A DNA stretch of 64,000 nucleotides from Reticulascus tulasneorum (taxonomy: Eukaryota; Ascomycota; Sordariomycetes; Glomerellales; Reticulascaceae). The stretch is taken from the NCBI GenBank assembly GCA_001557505.1, contig LSAX01000010.1, positions 1,922,001 to 1,986,000 on the forward strand, read 5' to 3'. Below are positions 43,553-55,863 of this stretch, one piece after another (position 1 is the stretch's first letter; every line of letters starts with the position of its first letter). Position numbers and translations under genes: made by a program. Under the pieces are notes generated by a model. The model did not search any database and was not told where the DNA came from. It worked only from the letters and a program-made list of their open reading frames with translations.

Positions 43553-46424
43553 TTCGGCGTGACATGCATTACGGTGTACATAGGGGGCCAAAGGGGGCCT
43601 TTCATGACGTGCATTGCGTTGGCGTTTGGACGGACTTGGATGTGCGGTTTACTACTACCAGGATAGACGTTCGGATTACGAGTTTCTCGGGTGTCTCAGT
43701 CTCAAAATAGACGATTGTCGACTCCTACCCATTTCTCATTCCTGCATGACTTCTGGCTATCTTGCTACCGTGACCATCGATCTCGGGTATGGCCGTTTGG
43801 CGAGGGTGCTTGGGATCCGCTCGTGGCGTTGCTCCACGGAGCATGGGTGTATAAGCCGATATGGCATATGCAGCTCTGCATGCGACGGCCAAGCGGATGG
43901 CCTGTGACGAGCTCCTAGATGAAGATGGGGCAACCCACTGGCAATCAGGGCTGATCGATAGAGTCTGGGGAAACTTGCAGACGAGCCAGGGCCGAATGAA
44001 GCCGATGGGAGTGTAGCGAAGCCAAATCAAACACCCCCCCAAAAAAGCCAACACACATCTGTGGAACCTCGAAGCAGACATCAGATGCCCAGGGCGAGCG
44101 TTCTGTCGCGGAGCAGCCCCAGCCGGGCATGAAGTCCGTGGCTCCCTCCCGAGGAGCTCAGGTACGGGAACAGGAACGCGCACGCGAAAGAGGAGAGGCT
44201 GGCGCATGGTCCTTATATCAGACCATCTTAAGGGGAAGAGAATTCCCCCATCGGAAACGCAGATTTTGACGCCGTCTCTTGCTGCTGATCCCCTGGGCCA
44301 AAGTACCCGTAACACCCGTCACCGACACGAGTGACGTCCTCAACCTTTTCTGGAGGGGGGGGGTTCCAGTTTAGCAAAAAGCTTAGGGAAATCGGTACAT
44401 CGCTCCGAATGGAGCAGAATCTGGGGCATTTGAGTGAAACTGGGTATTTCAAATGAGTTTGCTAATACCCTATTCGCTACCAAGTTATGGACGGCTGAGT
44501 TCGGGTGTGCTTCTTTCGGTGCTTCGATGGGTCTTCGAAGCAGGCTGTTGCAATTTAGCCCGCCAGTTTTCCCAAATGAATTCCTGTCTATTATCCCCGC
44601 GCTTTACAGCGGAAATCTTTTTTTCTCTGGCTTCTTCTTCTTCTTTGTGTTTAGCGCAAAGCGTTCTTGACCGTATGGGGATTTGAGTTTTGCCCTTTTG
44701 GCCGGAACTTTGCCCCTTCGCTCATCATGCATGGATGGAGGGAGGGCTGATGTCGCTTGTGTCGTGCAAAGCTGAGGTCAGTTGCCATGTCACGCGATGT
44801 CCTTGGGGTGCGTTTTCGCATATGCTGTGCCCTCGGTGGTAGGACGAAACGGGAGGTGTTGGATGTTCAGGTTGTGTGAGGTTGGACGAGAGGCACGCCG
44901 CCTTTGTCGTATGCAGGGATGAGCCAATGAACAAGCGCCTTTGCATTACCTGAGTACCGCCGCTTTTGTCACGAAGCAGATGTGAATGGGAGCAGGCCCC
45001 CCAGGGCTGACTCCAAGACCCTTGGAGTTCCTGGAGTTCTACGCAATGCTCGTCGGAGATTTGAATGTTAGTGAATAGTAGTGGTGAAGATGGCGAGACC
45101 AATCCCGTCCCTTCGGCCGCCGACGATAGAAGATCAGTTGATCGGTTCTGGGAGAGACATTTGCCCCCGTCGGTAGTACAGATATCGGATCGAACACGAC
45201 GATTAGCATACAGGCAGGAGGCGGCGCTGGTCAAGCAGGGGGGATCACATCGGCTACAGTGCAATCCTGGTTCGAGTCAAGTCTGGGCATGATCGAGCAC
45301 CCAAAGCAAGCCATCCATCTTCGACTGGTGCATGACCCCCAAGATGAGCAGGGAAAGACGGCCGGGGAGACGGGTGACCAGATGAGATTTGCGAAAAACC
45401 TCCGAAATATTGTGTACATGACTGGCAGAGGATTTTCTGGTTCAATGGAGGGTCGACGCGTTTTCCTCAAATGAAGGGGCGGGCTGGATATCCACAACAA
45501 ATGCTCCGTACAAGTAAGGTAGGTGTACATATGTACCCAGGCCTATTATCAGTACTGGAAAGTAAGCGGAGGATTATTGGCTTCTCACTCTTCGTCATTT
45601 ACGCCTCGGGTGCAACGGTTCCTTCGTCTGCTAGTGGTGATACATAACAAAGATGCAATAAAGGAGACGTGGGATATACGGCGCCCTTCGCAATCAGATT
45701 TGTTAATCTTCCAGAATCAGCCCGCACGAGGACCGCGATGACAGGGGGTGTTTCGGCCATTAACTAACGAGTAGGGTAAGCGAGGATAAGCTTCTTATCG
45801 TCACGGCCACGGGACTGGTACACAGGCGTGACAGGGTAATTGTTTTGAAACGGCCATAGCTGGAGATTGGGGCGGAGACACTGTGCCAGCTTGCTGCTTG
45901 ATCTGGTCGACGAGATTCGTAGGGGGCCAGCCAGCCAGGCCGGCCAGGTACCGCAAGCAGCTATTGCAGACAGGCCAGGACGCACGCATGGGATCTATTA
46001 CGACTAGCAGATAGTCGGCTCGAATCGAACTGGGAAATACCATCATGTGCAGGGCCTCCTGTTGTGGACGAGGGCTTGGTCGAACCCGGCAGGGTTGGCA
46101 AACCAGCCAGAGGCGTTGAAACTCCAACACCGTTCGAAGACAGTCGCATTGCAAGGTTTTGGTCGAGTGAGAGTGCCCATGATGTCGGCTACGCGACTTG
46201 GGAAGCGATGTGGTGCGAGATCCTCCTCCTCGTGGCCGGACCCAGGCTGGCCCGGGCGCTGGAGGAACCAAGCACGGAGCTCTCTTTGTATCATTGGGGG
46301 CAGGCATTTGGGAAGATTGAGATGCGAAGAGGATTGAGATGAGGAAAGGATAGAGGGTTATTGGGGGTGTCCATCGTTCCGCATCAAGAATCTCTGCCCC
46401 GTCCCTGTGTGTCACCTACGTATG

Positions 46425-47100
46425 CATCGCAAGGTAGGTATGTAGGTAGTATGTCACTGTAACTTATTATTCACAGAAGGAAGTTGATGAGGGCTCAGAG
46501 ACGGACCCGCCAGGTCACCGCTCAGTGGCCGACCAAATTGATCGGGTCTCCACTTATTCGCAGCGGGATGGCTTGCTTGGAGGGGAGTGGGTCCGCATGA
46601 GAAAAGCGCCGAGAGGCAGTGGACGCGGTTTAAGTGGGAATACAGGGCTCTGGGGGTGTTCTGGCCGGGGCCAGGTGTTGGGGGCTCGCGTTCATGTCAT
46701 GGCGCTCAACGGTCTGCAAGCGCGACATTTACAGTGGGTCTGGCGGTACATTGCATACCTAATTAGTTCCGTGACATACTGACAACTATTGAATGAAGGT
46801 ATTAGTTAACCTACCTACCCTACCTAGGTATTCTTATTATTAACGGGCGGCCTACTACTTAACCACCTACGTTTAATCTAGTAACCTACTTCCGTTATAA
46901 TTAGCAGGTACCTACCTTATATTACGCGGCGAGTCGAGAGCACTCTCAAGGTTTTCCCAACATGCCCCCGGGGCCTCGACACAGTGGAGCAGCGGTGAAC
47001 GGTTCTTAGTAAGGTACTAACACACGCACCCCACAATATACCATTTTCAGACATACTTTCGTACCTTACCTACTTACCTACTAGTAGGACCTACCTCCAG
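46425..47100. repeat. TAGGTA/TACCTA motif islands
   Basis: Dense short runs of TAGGTAGG, ACCTACCTACC, ACCTAGGT and GGTACCTACC in either orientation, separated by AT-rich sequence. They resemble the cluster at 14785-15115. The array is irregular rather than a strict tandem, with palindromic cores. Confidence 0.6.
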
Positions 47101-48841
47101 GACCCTCATAGTGAGACATGGCATCGATATGCATCACAATGACCCCATCCCATCCTTGATCCAACTTCTTCCCCCCCCCCAAAGCTCATCCCCGGCCCTT
47201 TTCATCCTTCCCGTCTTCTAACTTCCCTTAGCTTAGCAGTAACTTAGTCAAATCCTCATCCAGCATGCTGTTGGTCGGCACGGATATTCCCATCTCAACA
47301 GGAAAATCCCCGAATAAACGAAGAGGGGAACAAACATGGAAATAAAAACCCCATCTCTTATTGGTGTTATCCCGTTTTGCGGCCGGGACCCGTTCCTCCA
47401 GGGAACGGACCTCATCCTCGCCTTTCAAGTCTTTCAATCTCATACAGCCAGCGGATGGGACCTGACGATCCTCGCACCTTGCGACGAATAACCAACTCCA
47501 AGGAGACCCCTGCCTCGATCCGCAAATCTCTGGTATGGGATTCACACGAAGTATGGATGAGGAACACATCGATATGGGATTTGTTACAGGCCGAGGCGAT
47601 ACTGCACGGCGACACTCCGTGATCCGACCCTGCCCCCTGCCTCCTTCCGCCGGCTATGTAGCTGCAAACCAAGCTGCAAATCGTGCCCCCCCCTTCCCCC
47701 CCTTCAGATATGACGGCCGTCTTGCAGACAAACACGCAGTTCATGCTGGGGCTCCTGGCTGGCGTCGCAAACACGGCTTGCGACCAGATTCGACGCAAAC
47801 CTGCGTGTCGTATCGTATCGTCTCGTCTCGATCTCTTCTGCGTACGTCGTGGCAAGTAGCCGCTACTGCACAGCACTGCACTGCAGTGCGCGGCGGAAGC
47901 AAGCAACTTCTTGGATGTCTTCCCTCATCCCCTACCGTGGATCGTGAAGCGACTGGCTCGCCATCTTCCCATGGCGTGCATGCTACCCTCGACCATGCAA
48001 GACGTCTGATACACCGCAGTAGTCGTCACCACCATCAACACCACATCCCGCGGTCTGCTACCTGGTTACCGACCTCGCTGGGGTAGCTGATCATTGGCGA
48101 TATCCTCCGGGCGAACCACACGCAGTGTTTGACGATGAGGCGAGATTGAGTTGAAGCAGCAAAGATCTGTGCGAGGCGAGAAGCGGATTACCACCACGCC
48201 TTCTCTGCCATCCACCACGCGGAAACCCTCGAGACTGCCCTCCTTTGCTGTTCGGCTATAGGGTTCTAGTGGGACTCGTGCCCTGATTCCCCATCCATGT
48301 ACCTATATCAGGGATCTAGCTCTTAACTCGGAAAACACAGAGGCTGGCCGAGGCGTGTGGTCTGCGGACTAGGTTGCTCGGGCTTGACCCTCCCCCCCCA
48401 CTGCATATCACCTGGCGGGGGAGTTCTCTCGGAAGTTACCTCTCTAGCTTGTCCAGCTCCACTCTAATCCTGCCGAACTATCCCTGATTTGGCGCCCACC
48501 AACCAACCCTCACGACTTTTACCCCAGCACTTGCACTACCTCACCCACACTATGGGGGGGGGGCCACTCACGCTCTCCCATCACGAAGCCTGATGCAAGT
48601 GCGTGGTGGGTGGATCCCGGATGGGGTGGGCCAAGACTGTTCACTTGCATGGAAAAGACTATGCACAGTGTATGTTCCTCTACTGTATAAGGCATGGACC
48701 ACACACATGTACGATACACAAGAAGCAGCAAGCAGCCAAGGGGAGGATAGCGGCCATGTATGTAGGAAGCCTCGAAGGGTTGCAGAGGTATGTGCTCCAC
48801 TCCACCGGGATACGTCGCACCCCGGATTGCAGTTCTCATCA

Positions 48842-48904
48842 CTGGCTGGCTGGCTGGATGGAATGGATGGATGGATGGATGGCTGGCTGGGCTGGGCTGG
48901 CTGG
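48842..48904. repeat. Compound tetranucleotide microsatellite (CTGG)n-(ATGG)n-(CTGG)n
   Basis: A run of CTGG units passes into GATG/ATGG units and back to CTGG/GCTGG units over about 63 bp in non-coding sequence. It is likely to be polymorphic in length. Confidence 0.85.
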
Positions 48905-49680
48905 TGTAGTTTGCTTGCTTTCTGCTTTCGGCTTCCTGTTACTAAAACCGCTGATAAGTCCTCCTCCCTGATCTTATATCATGAGGGGTGTGAAGGAACT
49001 ATTGCGCGCATCCACAGGGTGCAATAACTAATACTAACTAAATACAGGGACCAGCCTGTATGTCATCACTGTCTTGTCGTCTTAATCAATTTTGGCTGCT
49101 TTCCTCTTTCATCCACTCCACGGATCTCTTCTCTCTCCTCCTCCCTCCTCTCATCCGTCCCATCTCTTCCCTTTTCGTTTTCTTCCCTCCACCGCACTTT
49201 CATCATCTCGTTTTCTGCGTGTTCCATCTGCAGCGGAAGTCTACGTATATTGCACCTGCATATCTTCCGAGTCCCTACCGACATCAAAAGTGCCAGTCCA
49301 TGCCAAGTTGAGGCTTGAGAGGGATAGTACCACCTTGCTAGTCTCCGTCCGACATTTGCTCCTTGTAGCTTAATCACGAGGCGAGGTGCACCCGAATACA
49401 ACAGAAGCGGAAAACGCCCATCTATCTACCCCACAATTTGGCCGCCGAACACGCTTCGTTTGCGACGGATCGCTCACTCGCCCGCCGTAGGCCAGCAATC
49501 AGAACCCGTCCATTACCCAAGCTCAACCCCAGCTTTTTACCTTCATCCTCCCCCCCCACCACCATTTCTTCGATCGCAAGTCGAGTTCCCGGGTCACCGC
49601 AGCTGGCATATCCTTGATTTCTCTCCTCGAAGAATTCCGCAACAAACGGAGAGAAAGAGAATCGCGCACAGGGGCATTTG

Positions 49681-49999
49681 ATGATCATATCATGGTCGAC
49701 TTGACAGCCCCTTCATAACCCCCCGGTCAACCCATCCCCGCTCTGATCAGATATCACTAGCACACAGAGGCAGGCCCTATTCCATCACCAACGCCTGGTG
49801 GCGTGCGGGGAGCCGGATCACACATATGGGAAAGGCCATAGTTCCGACTTCTCCAGTCGCCTCGTCGTTGATCTTTTTCCCGTTTCTGCGACAGATCACA
49901 AAACGATGTCATCCACTCGCTCCCAGCTTGAAAGCAATCTTTTTCAAGCTGCTGGCCTTGACATGTCTCAACCAGACGGCGACTCTGAAAACTCACTAA
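49681..49999 (+). promoter_or_regulatory. uORF cluster in the leader of the Zn2Cys6 gene
   Basis: Three ATGs precede the main start at 49906. ATG at 49681 encodes 7 codons and then stops. ATG at 49692 encodes 8 codons and then stops. ATG at 49826 opens a 57-codon frame that runs past the main ATG in another frame and stops at 49997-49999. The overlapping uORF has C at -3 (weak), while the main ATG has A at -3 (better), so leaky scanning is plausible. It is relevant only if transcription starts upstream of these ATGs. Confidence 0.55.
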
Positions 50000-52900
50000 T
50001 GCCGCCATCCTCGTCATCTATCCAGGCTTACTCTCTGGACCCTGCCGCCGATGACGGTTCTCACTCTGCCGTTGCCTCGCACAATTTGATCGACGGATCT
50101 CACTTTGAAGATTTTTCTTTCTCTTATCAAGGCCTTCAAGACCAAGAATCAATGGTTTCCCTCGGCGACCCGAAATTCGAAGACCATGCCTCACGTGTCT
50201 ATCAACCAGACCACCGGCAGTCAATCTCATCCATGGGCGGCCGACAAAACTCTGTGGCTTCCCAGGGCGTCGGTTTTCGGGGTCACGGTGTAGACCACAG
50301 AAGGCATAGCATGGATATTTCAGACGATGGTAGCGATGACAGTGGTCCGGGCGGTCCAAACTCTCTCGAGGACTCCGTCGCTGACGAATTTGGTCTCTCT
50401 TCCCGCGGCCCAGGTGACGGAACCGATTTTGGAGGCAAGTCGAAGGACGACAAGTCCGACACTGTGCCGGCATGGAGTGAATTGAAGACCAAAGCTGGCA
50501 AGGAACGAAAGCGACTGCCACTGGCTTGTATAGCCTGTCGGCGGAAGAAGATTCGCTGCTCTGGAGAAAAACCGGCCTGCAAACACTGTCTTCGATCCCG
50601 CATCCCCTGCGTTTACAAGGTGACGACTCGGAAGGCCGCGCCTCGTACTGACTATATGGCGATGCTGGATAAGCGATTGAAACGAATGGAAGAACGAATT
50701 ATCAAGATCGTTCCCAAGGCAGAACAGGATGCATCTGCACCGGCAGTGACGAGGGCTATTGTCAAGCCCGCCATTCCTGGAACTCAGCCAGTAGCCAAGG
50801 CGACGACCAAGAAACGCGCTGCGGACGAGGCATTCGGCCCAGACCTAGACCACTGGGCAAGGTCGTCAACGAAGGCAAAGGCCGACGGATCTGGAAAACC
50901 AACATCGCTGCAGATCCAGGAAGCCGAAGAGAACAAGTTGTTCCTTGAGGGTCTTGATGCCTTGCCATCAAAGGAAATCCAAGAACATTTAGCTGAGGTT
51001 TTCTTCGAGAATATTTACGGCCAGGCATATCATCTGCTCCACAAACCTAGTTATATGCGGAAGCTGAGGTAAGTGTTCCCGCCATTGCATGATCTGCGAT
51101 TACTAAAGTATTTCTTAGAGCCGGTGCCTTGCCGCCAGTCCTCATACTCTCCGTGTGCGCTGTCGCAGCCCGCTTCTCTAATCATCCCAAGCTCAACACG
51201 TTGCCGAATTTTCTTCGAGGCGAAGAATGGGCATTGCATGCTCGTGATATATGCACCAAAAGATACGAGTGGCCCAACATTACGATCCTGACCTGCCTCT
51301 TGATCCTCGGCCTTCACGAGTTCGGCACTTGCCATGGTGGGAGGAGTTGGGCACTTGGTGGTCAGGCTATTCGCATGGCTTTCGCCCTCCAGCTACACAA
51401 GGATCTCGAGTATGACCCTCAGAGACAGACTGGCGCTTCGCAGTTGAGCTTCATCGACCGGGAAATACGGAGGAGGACCATGTGGGCTTGCTTCTTGATG
51501 GATCGATTCAACTCGTCAGGCACGGATAGGCCGATGTTCGTGAGAGAGGACACCATAAAGATTCCCTTACCAATCAAGGAGAAATACTTTCAACTTGATA
51601 TGCCAGCACCAACTGAAACGCTGGATGGAAAGGTTCCCCATCCCGTATCTCCCGACGACGGGCATCTTGCTGATGCGAAGGAGAATATGGGGGTTGCCGC
51701 CTACATGATTCGAGTCATAGCGATATGGGGGAGGATTATCAGCTATCTCAACCAGGAAGGGAAGGAATTGGACCCTCACCCAGTCTGGAGCACAGAATCT
51801 CAATACGCCAAGCTTTCCAAGGAAGCGGAAGATGTTGTTACGGCACTTCCTGAGTCTCTCAAGTACTCGACGGACAATCTGCAACTACATGACACTGAGA
51901 ACATGGCAAATCAGTTTCTGTTCCTGCACATTGCCATCCAGCAGAACATTCTCTTTATGAATCGGGTTGCGGCCATAGCCTCACCCGGTGGGTCATCCCA
52001 GGAGTCCCCAAAGGCGTTCGTTACAAAGGCCCGAGCAAAAACGTTTGCAGCAGCAAATCGCATCTCGGACCTCCTCAAGGACGCAGAACCATACATTGTG
52101 GCAGCGCCATTCGTCGGCTACTGCGCATTTTCGTCTAGCACTGTACATATTTTCGGAATCTTCTCGGGCAACCCTTCTATGGAAGCGACCTCGAAGCGCA
52201 ATCTGGCAACGAATGTCAAATTTCTTTCGAAGATGAAGCGATACTGGGGCATGTTCCATTGGATGTCGGAGAATCTTCGAGAGCAGTATCGGACCTGCGC
52301 CGATGCAGCGAGACAGGGAGCCCCGGCGAATGAGAGTGCGACTGCCTCGCCCATATTCCAGTACGGAGATTGGTTTGACAGATATCCACATGGTGTATCA
52401 CACTCTGATTTTGGGGATCCTGCTTCCTACAAGAAGAAGGAGAAGGGAGAGGATGCCGTGCTGGAGCAAAAACCGGAGCTGCACACTGTGGAAGAATTCT
52501 TTACAACTCTGTCGCCGCCGCAGAGCGCAGAAAGCAGAGAAGGCCAGCGGCCGCATACAATGAAACGGAAGTCATTTGTTGGGAAGAAGCCTGGCGGCAT
52601 GTCGAGAGCAGAGCAACAGCAACTTGAGCCCTTGATGACTGATTTCAATGGACCGTCGGCGTCTGAGCAGCTGAGTGCACGATTACAACACCAGAGACGC
52701 TTTTCTGGTGCTCTCGGTGGTCAGACAAGTGGTCCTGCGAGCTTCAACCCCCTCACTATCCCCCACTCCCAGGCTGCCAACTCTTATCACGCCTTATCCC
52801 CAATCAGTCCGGTTACCGTCAATCAGTTTGGTCATCACCACCATGCACCAACATCGTACTATTCTCCTGATGTGCTATCCATGCAGCTATCGCAGCAAGC

Positions 52901-53369
52901 CAACGGAATCTTGCAACCCCTCGACCGACAGCTGGTATTCGGGGCGTACTCGCTGGAACAAGGGAATATGGGAGGGCAGCAGAACATCCTCGATGGTGTC
53001 TCGGACTGGGAAGGAATGCCCACCAGCGCCCACAGAGCACAAGGGGGACACGGCGATGGCGTCCGGCCACGTGCTCACGGCCGCGCAAGTATGAACGGCG
53101 GCCACGGTCACAGTCACGGTCATGGCCATGGGCATAGCCACGGACATGGCCACGGACATGGCCACCCACAAGACGGACTAAACTCGGGATTCGGTGGGCA
53201 GGAGGCGTCGTCGGCATGGTTCATGCCGTTCAACATGGAGCCACCCGAGATTGGCCAGGACATGGGGCTCGGTATGGGAAACCTCGATGCCTTTGGTAAT
53301 ATGTTTGGCGGGAGCGGCATGTCGACCCCGAGCGGCAACCTCGGGGGCCTGCATCGCGCGGGACACTGA
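49906..53369 (+). CDS. Zn(II)2Cys6 fungal transcription factor with fungal-specific TF domain
   Basis: Two exons, 49906-51068 and 51119-53369, give 1137 aa. The frame opens upstream at a GTG. The first ATG, at 49906 (MSSTRSQLESNLFQAAGLDM), is chosen. The zinc cluster is complete: Cys208, 211, 218, 225, 228 and 235 (CIACRRKKIRC, KPACKHC, IPC), spaced 2-6-6-2-6. A basic linker and a short predicted coiled coil (MAMLDKRLKRMEERIIKIV) follow. The middle homology region spans about 380-800, with GTCHGGRSWALGGQAIRMA and REIRRRTMWACFLMDRFNSS typical of the fungal-specific TF domain. The C-terminus is Gln/Ser/Gly-rich and holds a His-Gly repeat at about 1046-1073. Target genes cannot be inferred. I do not match it to XlnR or another named regulator. 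The leader contains uORFs, and the upstream intergenic region is unusually long. Confidence 0.93.
53101..53165 (+). repeat. In-frame His-Gly tandem repeat in the transcription factor
   Basis: Short GGCCAC/GGACAT units encode alternating His and Gly, with occasional Ser, ending HGHGHP. The DNA repeats in 6- and 12-nt steps, so slippage is likely. His-Gly runs can bind Zn, Ni or Cu. Whether this one does is unknown. Confidence 0.8.
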
Positions 53370-53817
53370 TCATATCCCGGTCAGAGGATAAGACATGCCG
53401 TTTATGAAGGTCAACGCATCTGTACAAAGTTGTCACGTTTGGAGCTCGGGCGGGAACGGGAACGGGAACGACTGGAGGAAACCAAGGCATGGACGCACCT
53501 TTGAGTGCGTTCTTCAGGAAATGGAGGAGTTGGTGTTGGGCCAGGTTTGGTGGACTGTATATGTCTTTGGGGGTGGGACAAGATCTACGGATTTGCATAT
53601 TTATAGCTGCGGGAAAGGGTTTAGCGTTTCCCATTTGGTAGATACCACCTTTGTGCATTACGAACACGTTGAACATCCAAAACTGCTGTCCCTCGGCGTT
53701 GAATGTGACATGCTTGGTATTCGGTGGTTTCCTGGTATCTAGGTCTATTTACTCTATGTTCAGATGCACCGAGAAGAAGGGGGACTAAGATGCAATCTCC
53801 GCATTCACTCTCCGCAT
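53370..53817. other. Convergent 3' region between the transcription factor and kri1
   Basis: About 450 nt with no supported gene. It holds the 3' UTRs of both neighbours. A short GGGAAC repeat lies near 53450-53470. Confidence 0.5.
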
Positions 53818-55863
53818 TCACTCGCCGCCTTTCTTCCCCCTCGACCTCTTCCGCTTCTTCTTGGTCTCTACGGCCTCTCCGCCATCCACCAGCTGCGCAC
53901 CGCCGTCCTTCTCCACATCCGCCGCTCCCACGACGGCTTCGAAACCGAACGTCGGGCCCGTCCGCTCGAACTCCCTGCCAAACACCTCCTTGCGCCACTG
54001 CCGCAGTCGCGCCTTTTTGTTCAGCCGCTTCTTGTCCTTCCTCTTCTTCTCGACGTCCCTGTATGGGGCGAACTTCTTCAGGCCCACAAACTGGTTCAGG
54101 GCTGCGTCCGAGGGAGCGAGGAGGATATCGCGCGCCGTCATGCCGAACGAGGTTGGTGACGTTTCGCGGTACTTGAAGACACCATGGGTGTTAGAGCTGG
54201 ACGATGCCCCGGGGACGTCGAGGTCCATGTGCGCGTCGACGAGGGCTTCGAGCTTGGCGCGTTGGGCTTTGGCCGCTTTCTTGGAGGCTATGCGCTCTTT
54301 CTTCTGGTCCTTGACGGTTTTCCGCTTCTTGGAAGGGCGATCATCGCCGTCCTCGTCGTCCTCGTCTCCCTCTTCGCCTCCAGCGTCGTTATCAGCTTCC
54401 GAGTCGGTGAGGGTAATCTCAGGTCGGTCGTCGTTGTCTTTGAAGTCCGGCACGATGTCCTTGATATCAATATCGTCGTCCCATTTTGGTTTCTTCGGGC
54501 GGTTTTTCTTCTTTGTTGCGCCATCCGCTTCTTCTTCTGCGTCATCTTCCGATCCAGATCCGTTTTCCACTTCTGCATAGTAATCATCGCCGAACCGCCT
54601 CTGCATCTCGTCCTCCCACTTATCGTCCTCCCATGCATCGTCCAGAAACTTTACCAAGTCTTCGTCTTTGACCTGCTTACCGCTCAAACCAGCAGCATGC
54701 TTGATCTTTCGCAACTTCTCCTCGGCCTCGTCGAGCTTTAGGCGTCGAAGACGGGCCTTCTCCTCATGCCGCAGTTGCTTCTCTGCCTCCTTCTTCTCCT
54801 TTTCCAGCTCTCGCTGCCGTTTCCTGCCGGTTGCTTGGTCGCGACGGACAGATCGCGCAGCCGCCACATCTCTGGCGTAGGTCTTCAGTATTTCGTTGCT
54901 CTTTTCTGGATCTTCGAATCGCAGGTTATATGCCTGCTCAAATGCTTCCGCCCTGTCATCCTCGCTCTCGCCTTCGTCTGACTCGAAGGCTTTCCAGTTG
55001 TTTCCTCCTTCTGGAAGCCACGCTCTTGATGTCATGAAGTTGGAGAGGAATGTTTCCGGGTCTTTGTCTGCATTTGCAACGTCCACATCGGAAACCTTCA
55101 GGGCGGCCGCGCGAGATGGGTGGACGCCATTGGAATTGACCTTGACGGGCTCTTTTCTTTTCACAAAGTCATCTTCTTCGCTTTCATCGTCGGATGCACC
55201 GCCAGCCGTGACAGCGTTAATTTCAGACAGGATAGCCTTTTTGAAGTTATCCTGCTCCTGGGTGTACGTCTGCGGCGTCTCTTCCTCGTCATCTTCCAAA
55301 GCGCCTATGCCCCCAGCTAGAATCTTCTCTCGATGATAATCTCTCAAGAAAATAGGCTTCTCCTTCGTTTCATCAGGGGCTGTGTCTGGGCCAGTCTGTT
55401 CTGTAGCTTCGAAGAACGTGACTTTGGTATCGTAGACTCGGGGATCCTTGCTCCGAATTGCCTGTAAGGTAGCCGAAATCTGTGCATCTAAGTCCTCTGT
55501 CGCCAAAAATCCTTCTTCATCTTCTGTTTCGTCAGAGGACGAGGACTCTGAGCCGTCATCTTCTCCTGGTCTTGTGTTCGCTGACGACGGCTTTGTCTTG
55601 TACTTTTCTTCCACTAAAAAGAGTTAATAAGGGTAACTTAAAATCTGAGAAATCGCCTTACGCCTTTGAAGTTCTTCTCGCTTCTTGTTGTGCTCGAATT
55701 TGCGTGCGTATTCCTTGTTGACCTTCAATTCGGTAGTACCGATATTGGCCCCCCCGTCCTCCTCGTCCGAGTCGCTGTCGTCCAGTAGAGTTGTCTTCTT
55801 GGTAGCTAATTCCTGGGGAAATGGCTTTGCAAAATTGGCCTTTCTCCCTGATTGAGCTGCCAT
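53818..55863 (-). CDS. Ribosome biogenesis protein Kri1
   Basis: Two exons, 55863-55662 and 55613-53818, give 665 aa. The join restores LQRLEEKYKTKPSS. The protein is extremely charged. It has acidic runs (SDSDEEDGG, SSSSDETEDEE), a central Arg/Lys/Glu helix (RRDQATGRKRQRELEKEKKE) and then Kri1 C-terminal signatures (HGVFKYRETSPTSFGMTARD, LNQFVGLKKFAPYRD, RLRQWRKEVFG). A basic Lys-rich terminus acts as a nucleolar signal. Yeast Kri1 works with Krr1 in the small-subunit processome for 40S assembly, and that role is inferred here. A conserved early block (LRDYHREKILAGG) supports the call. The gene diverges from the Rab5 gene. Confidence 0.95.

Larger units (their letters stand above)
43553..49905. 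other. 6.35 kb region without a supported gene, upstream of the Zn2Cys6 regulator
   Basis: No frame here has a recognisable domain, and frames change every few hundred bases. The longest are 179-204 codons, on the minus strand near 43.7-46.4 kb. The content is C and T homopolymer runs, TAGGTA/TACCTA islands (46425-46455, 46790-46930 and 47055-47100), a CTGG/ATGG microsatellite at 48842, and a pyrimidine-rich zone at 49085-49210 that resembles a core promoter. It may be an extended regulatory region, hold non-coding transcripts, or contain small genes I cannot see. Confidence 0.4.

Noticed and set aside
45240..45300. Possible tRNA (GGTTCGAGTC resembling a B box)
   Set aside because: The five bases on either side of the TTCGAGT loop cannot pair as a T stem, and no acceptor or anticodon stem could be folded around it.
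46010..46060. Possible minus-strand tRNA (GTTCGATTC)
   Set aside because: The flanks do not form a T stem and no A box is found at the right distance.
43725..46415. Minus-strand frames of 179-204 codons in the gene-poor region
   Set aside because: No domains, biased Pro/Ser/Arg composition, and no consistent splicing. They are best treated as chance frames.
47228..47569. 113-codon minus-strand frame
   Set aside because: The C-terminal half reads somewhat protein-like, but there is no recognisable family, no clear start context and no supporting neighbour exon.
49906..53369. Identification of the Zn2Cys6 protein as the xylanase regulator XlnR/Xyr1
   Set aside because: It was tempting because of the xylulokinase in the window, but its zinc cluster (CIACRRKKIRC) does not match what is known of XlnR, and linkage is 19 kb across unrelated genes.
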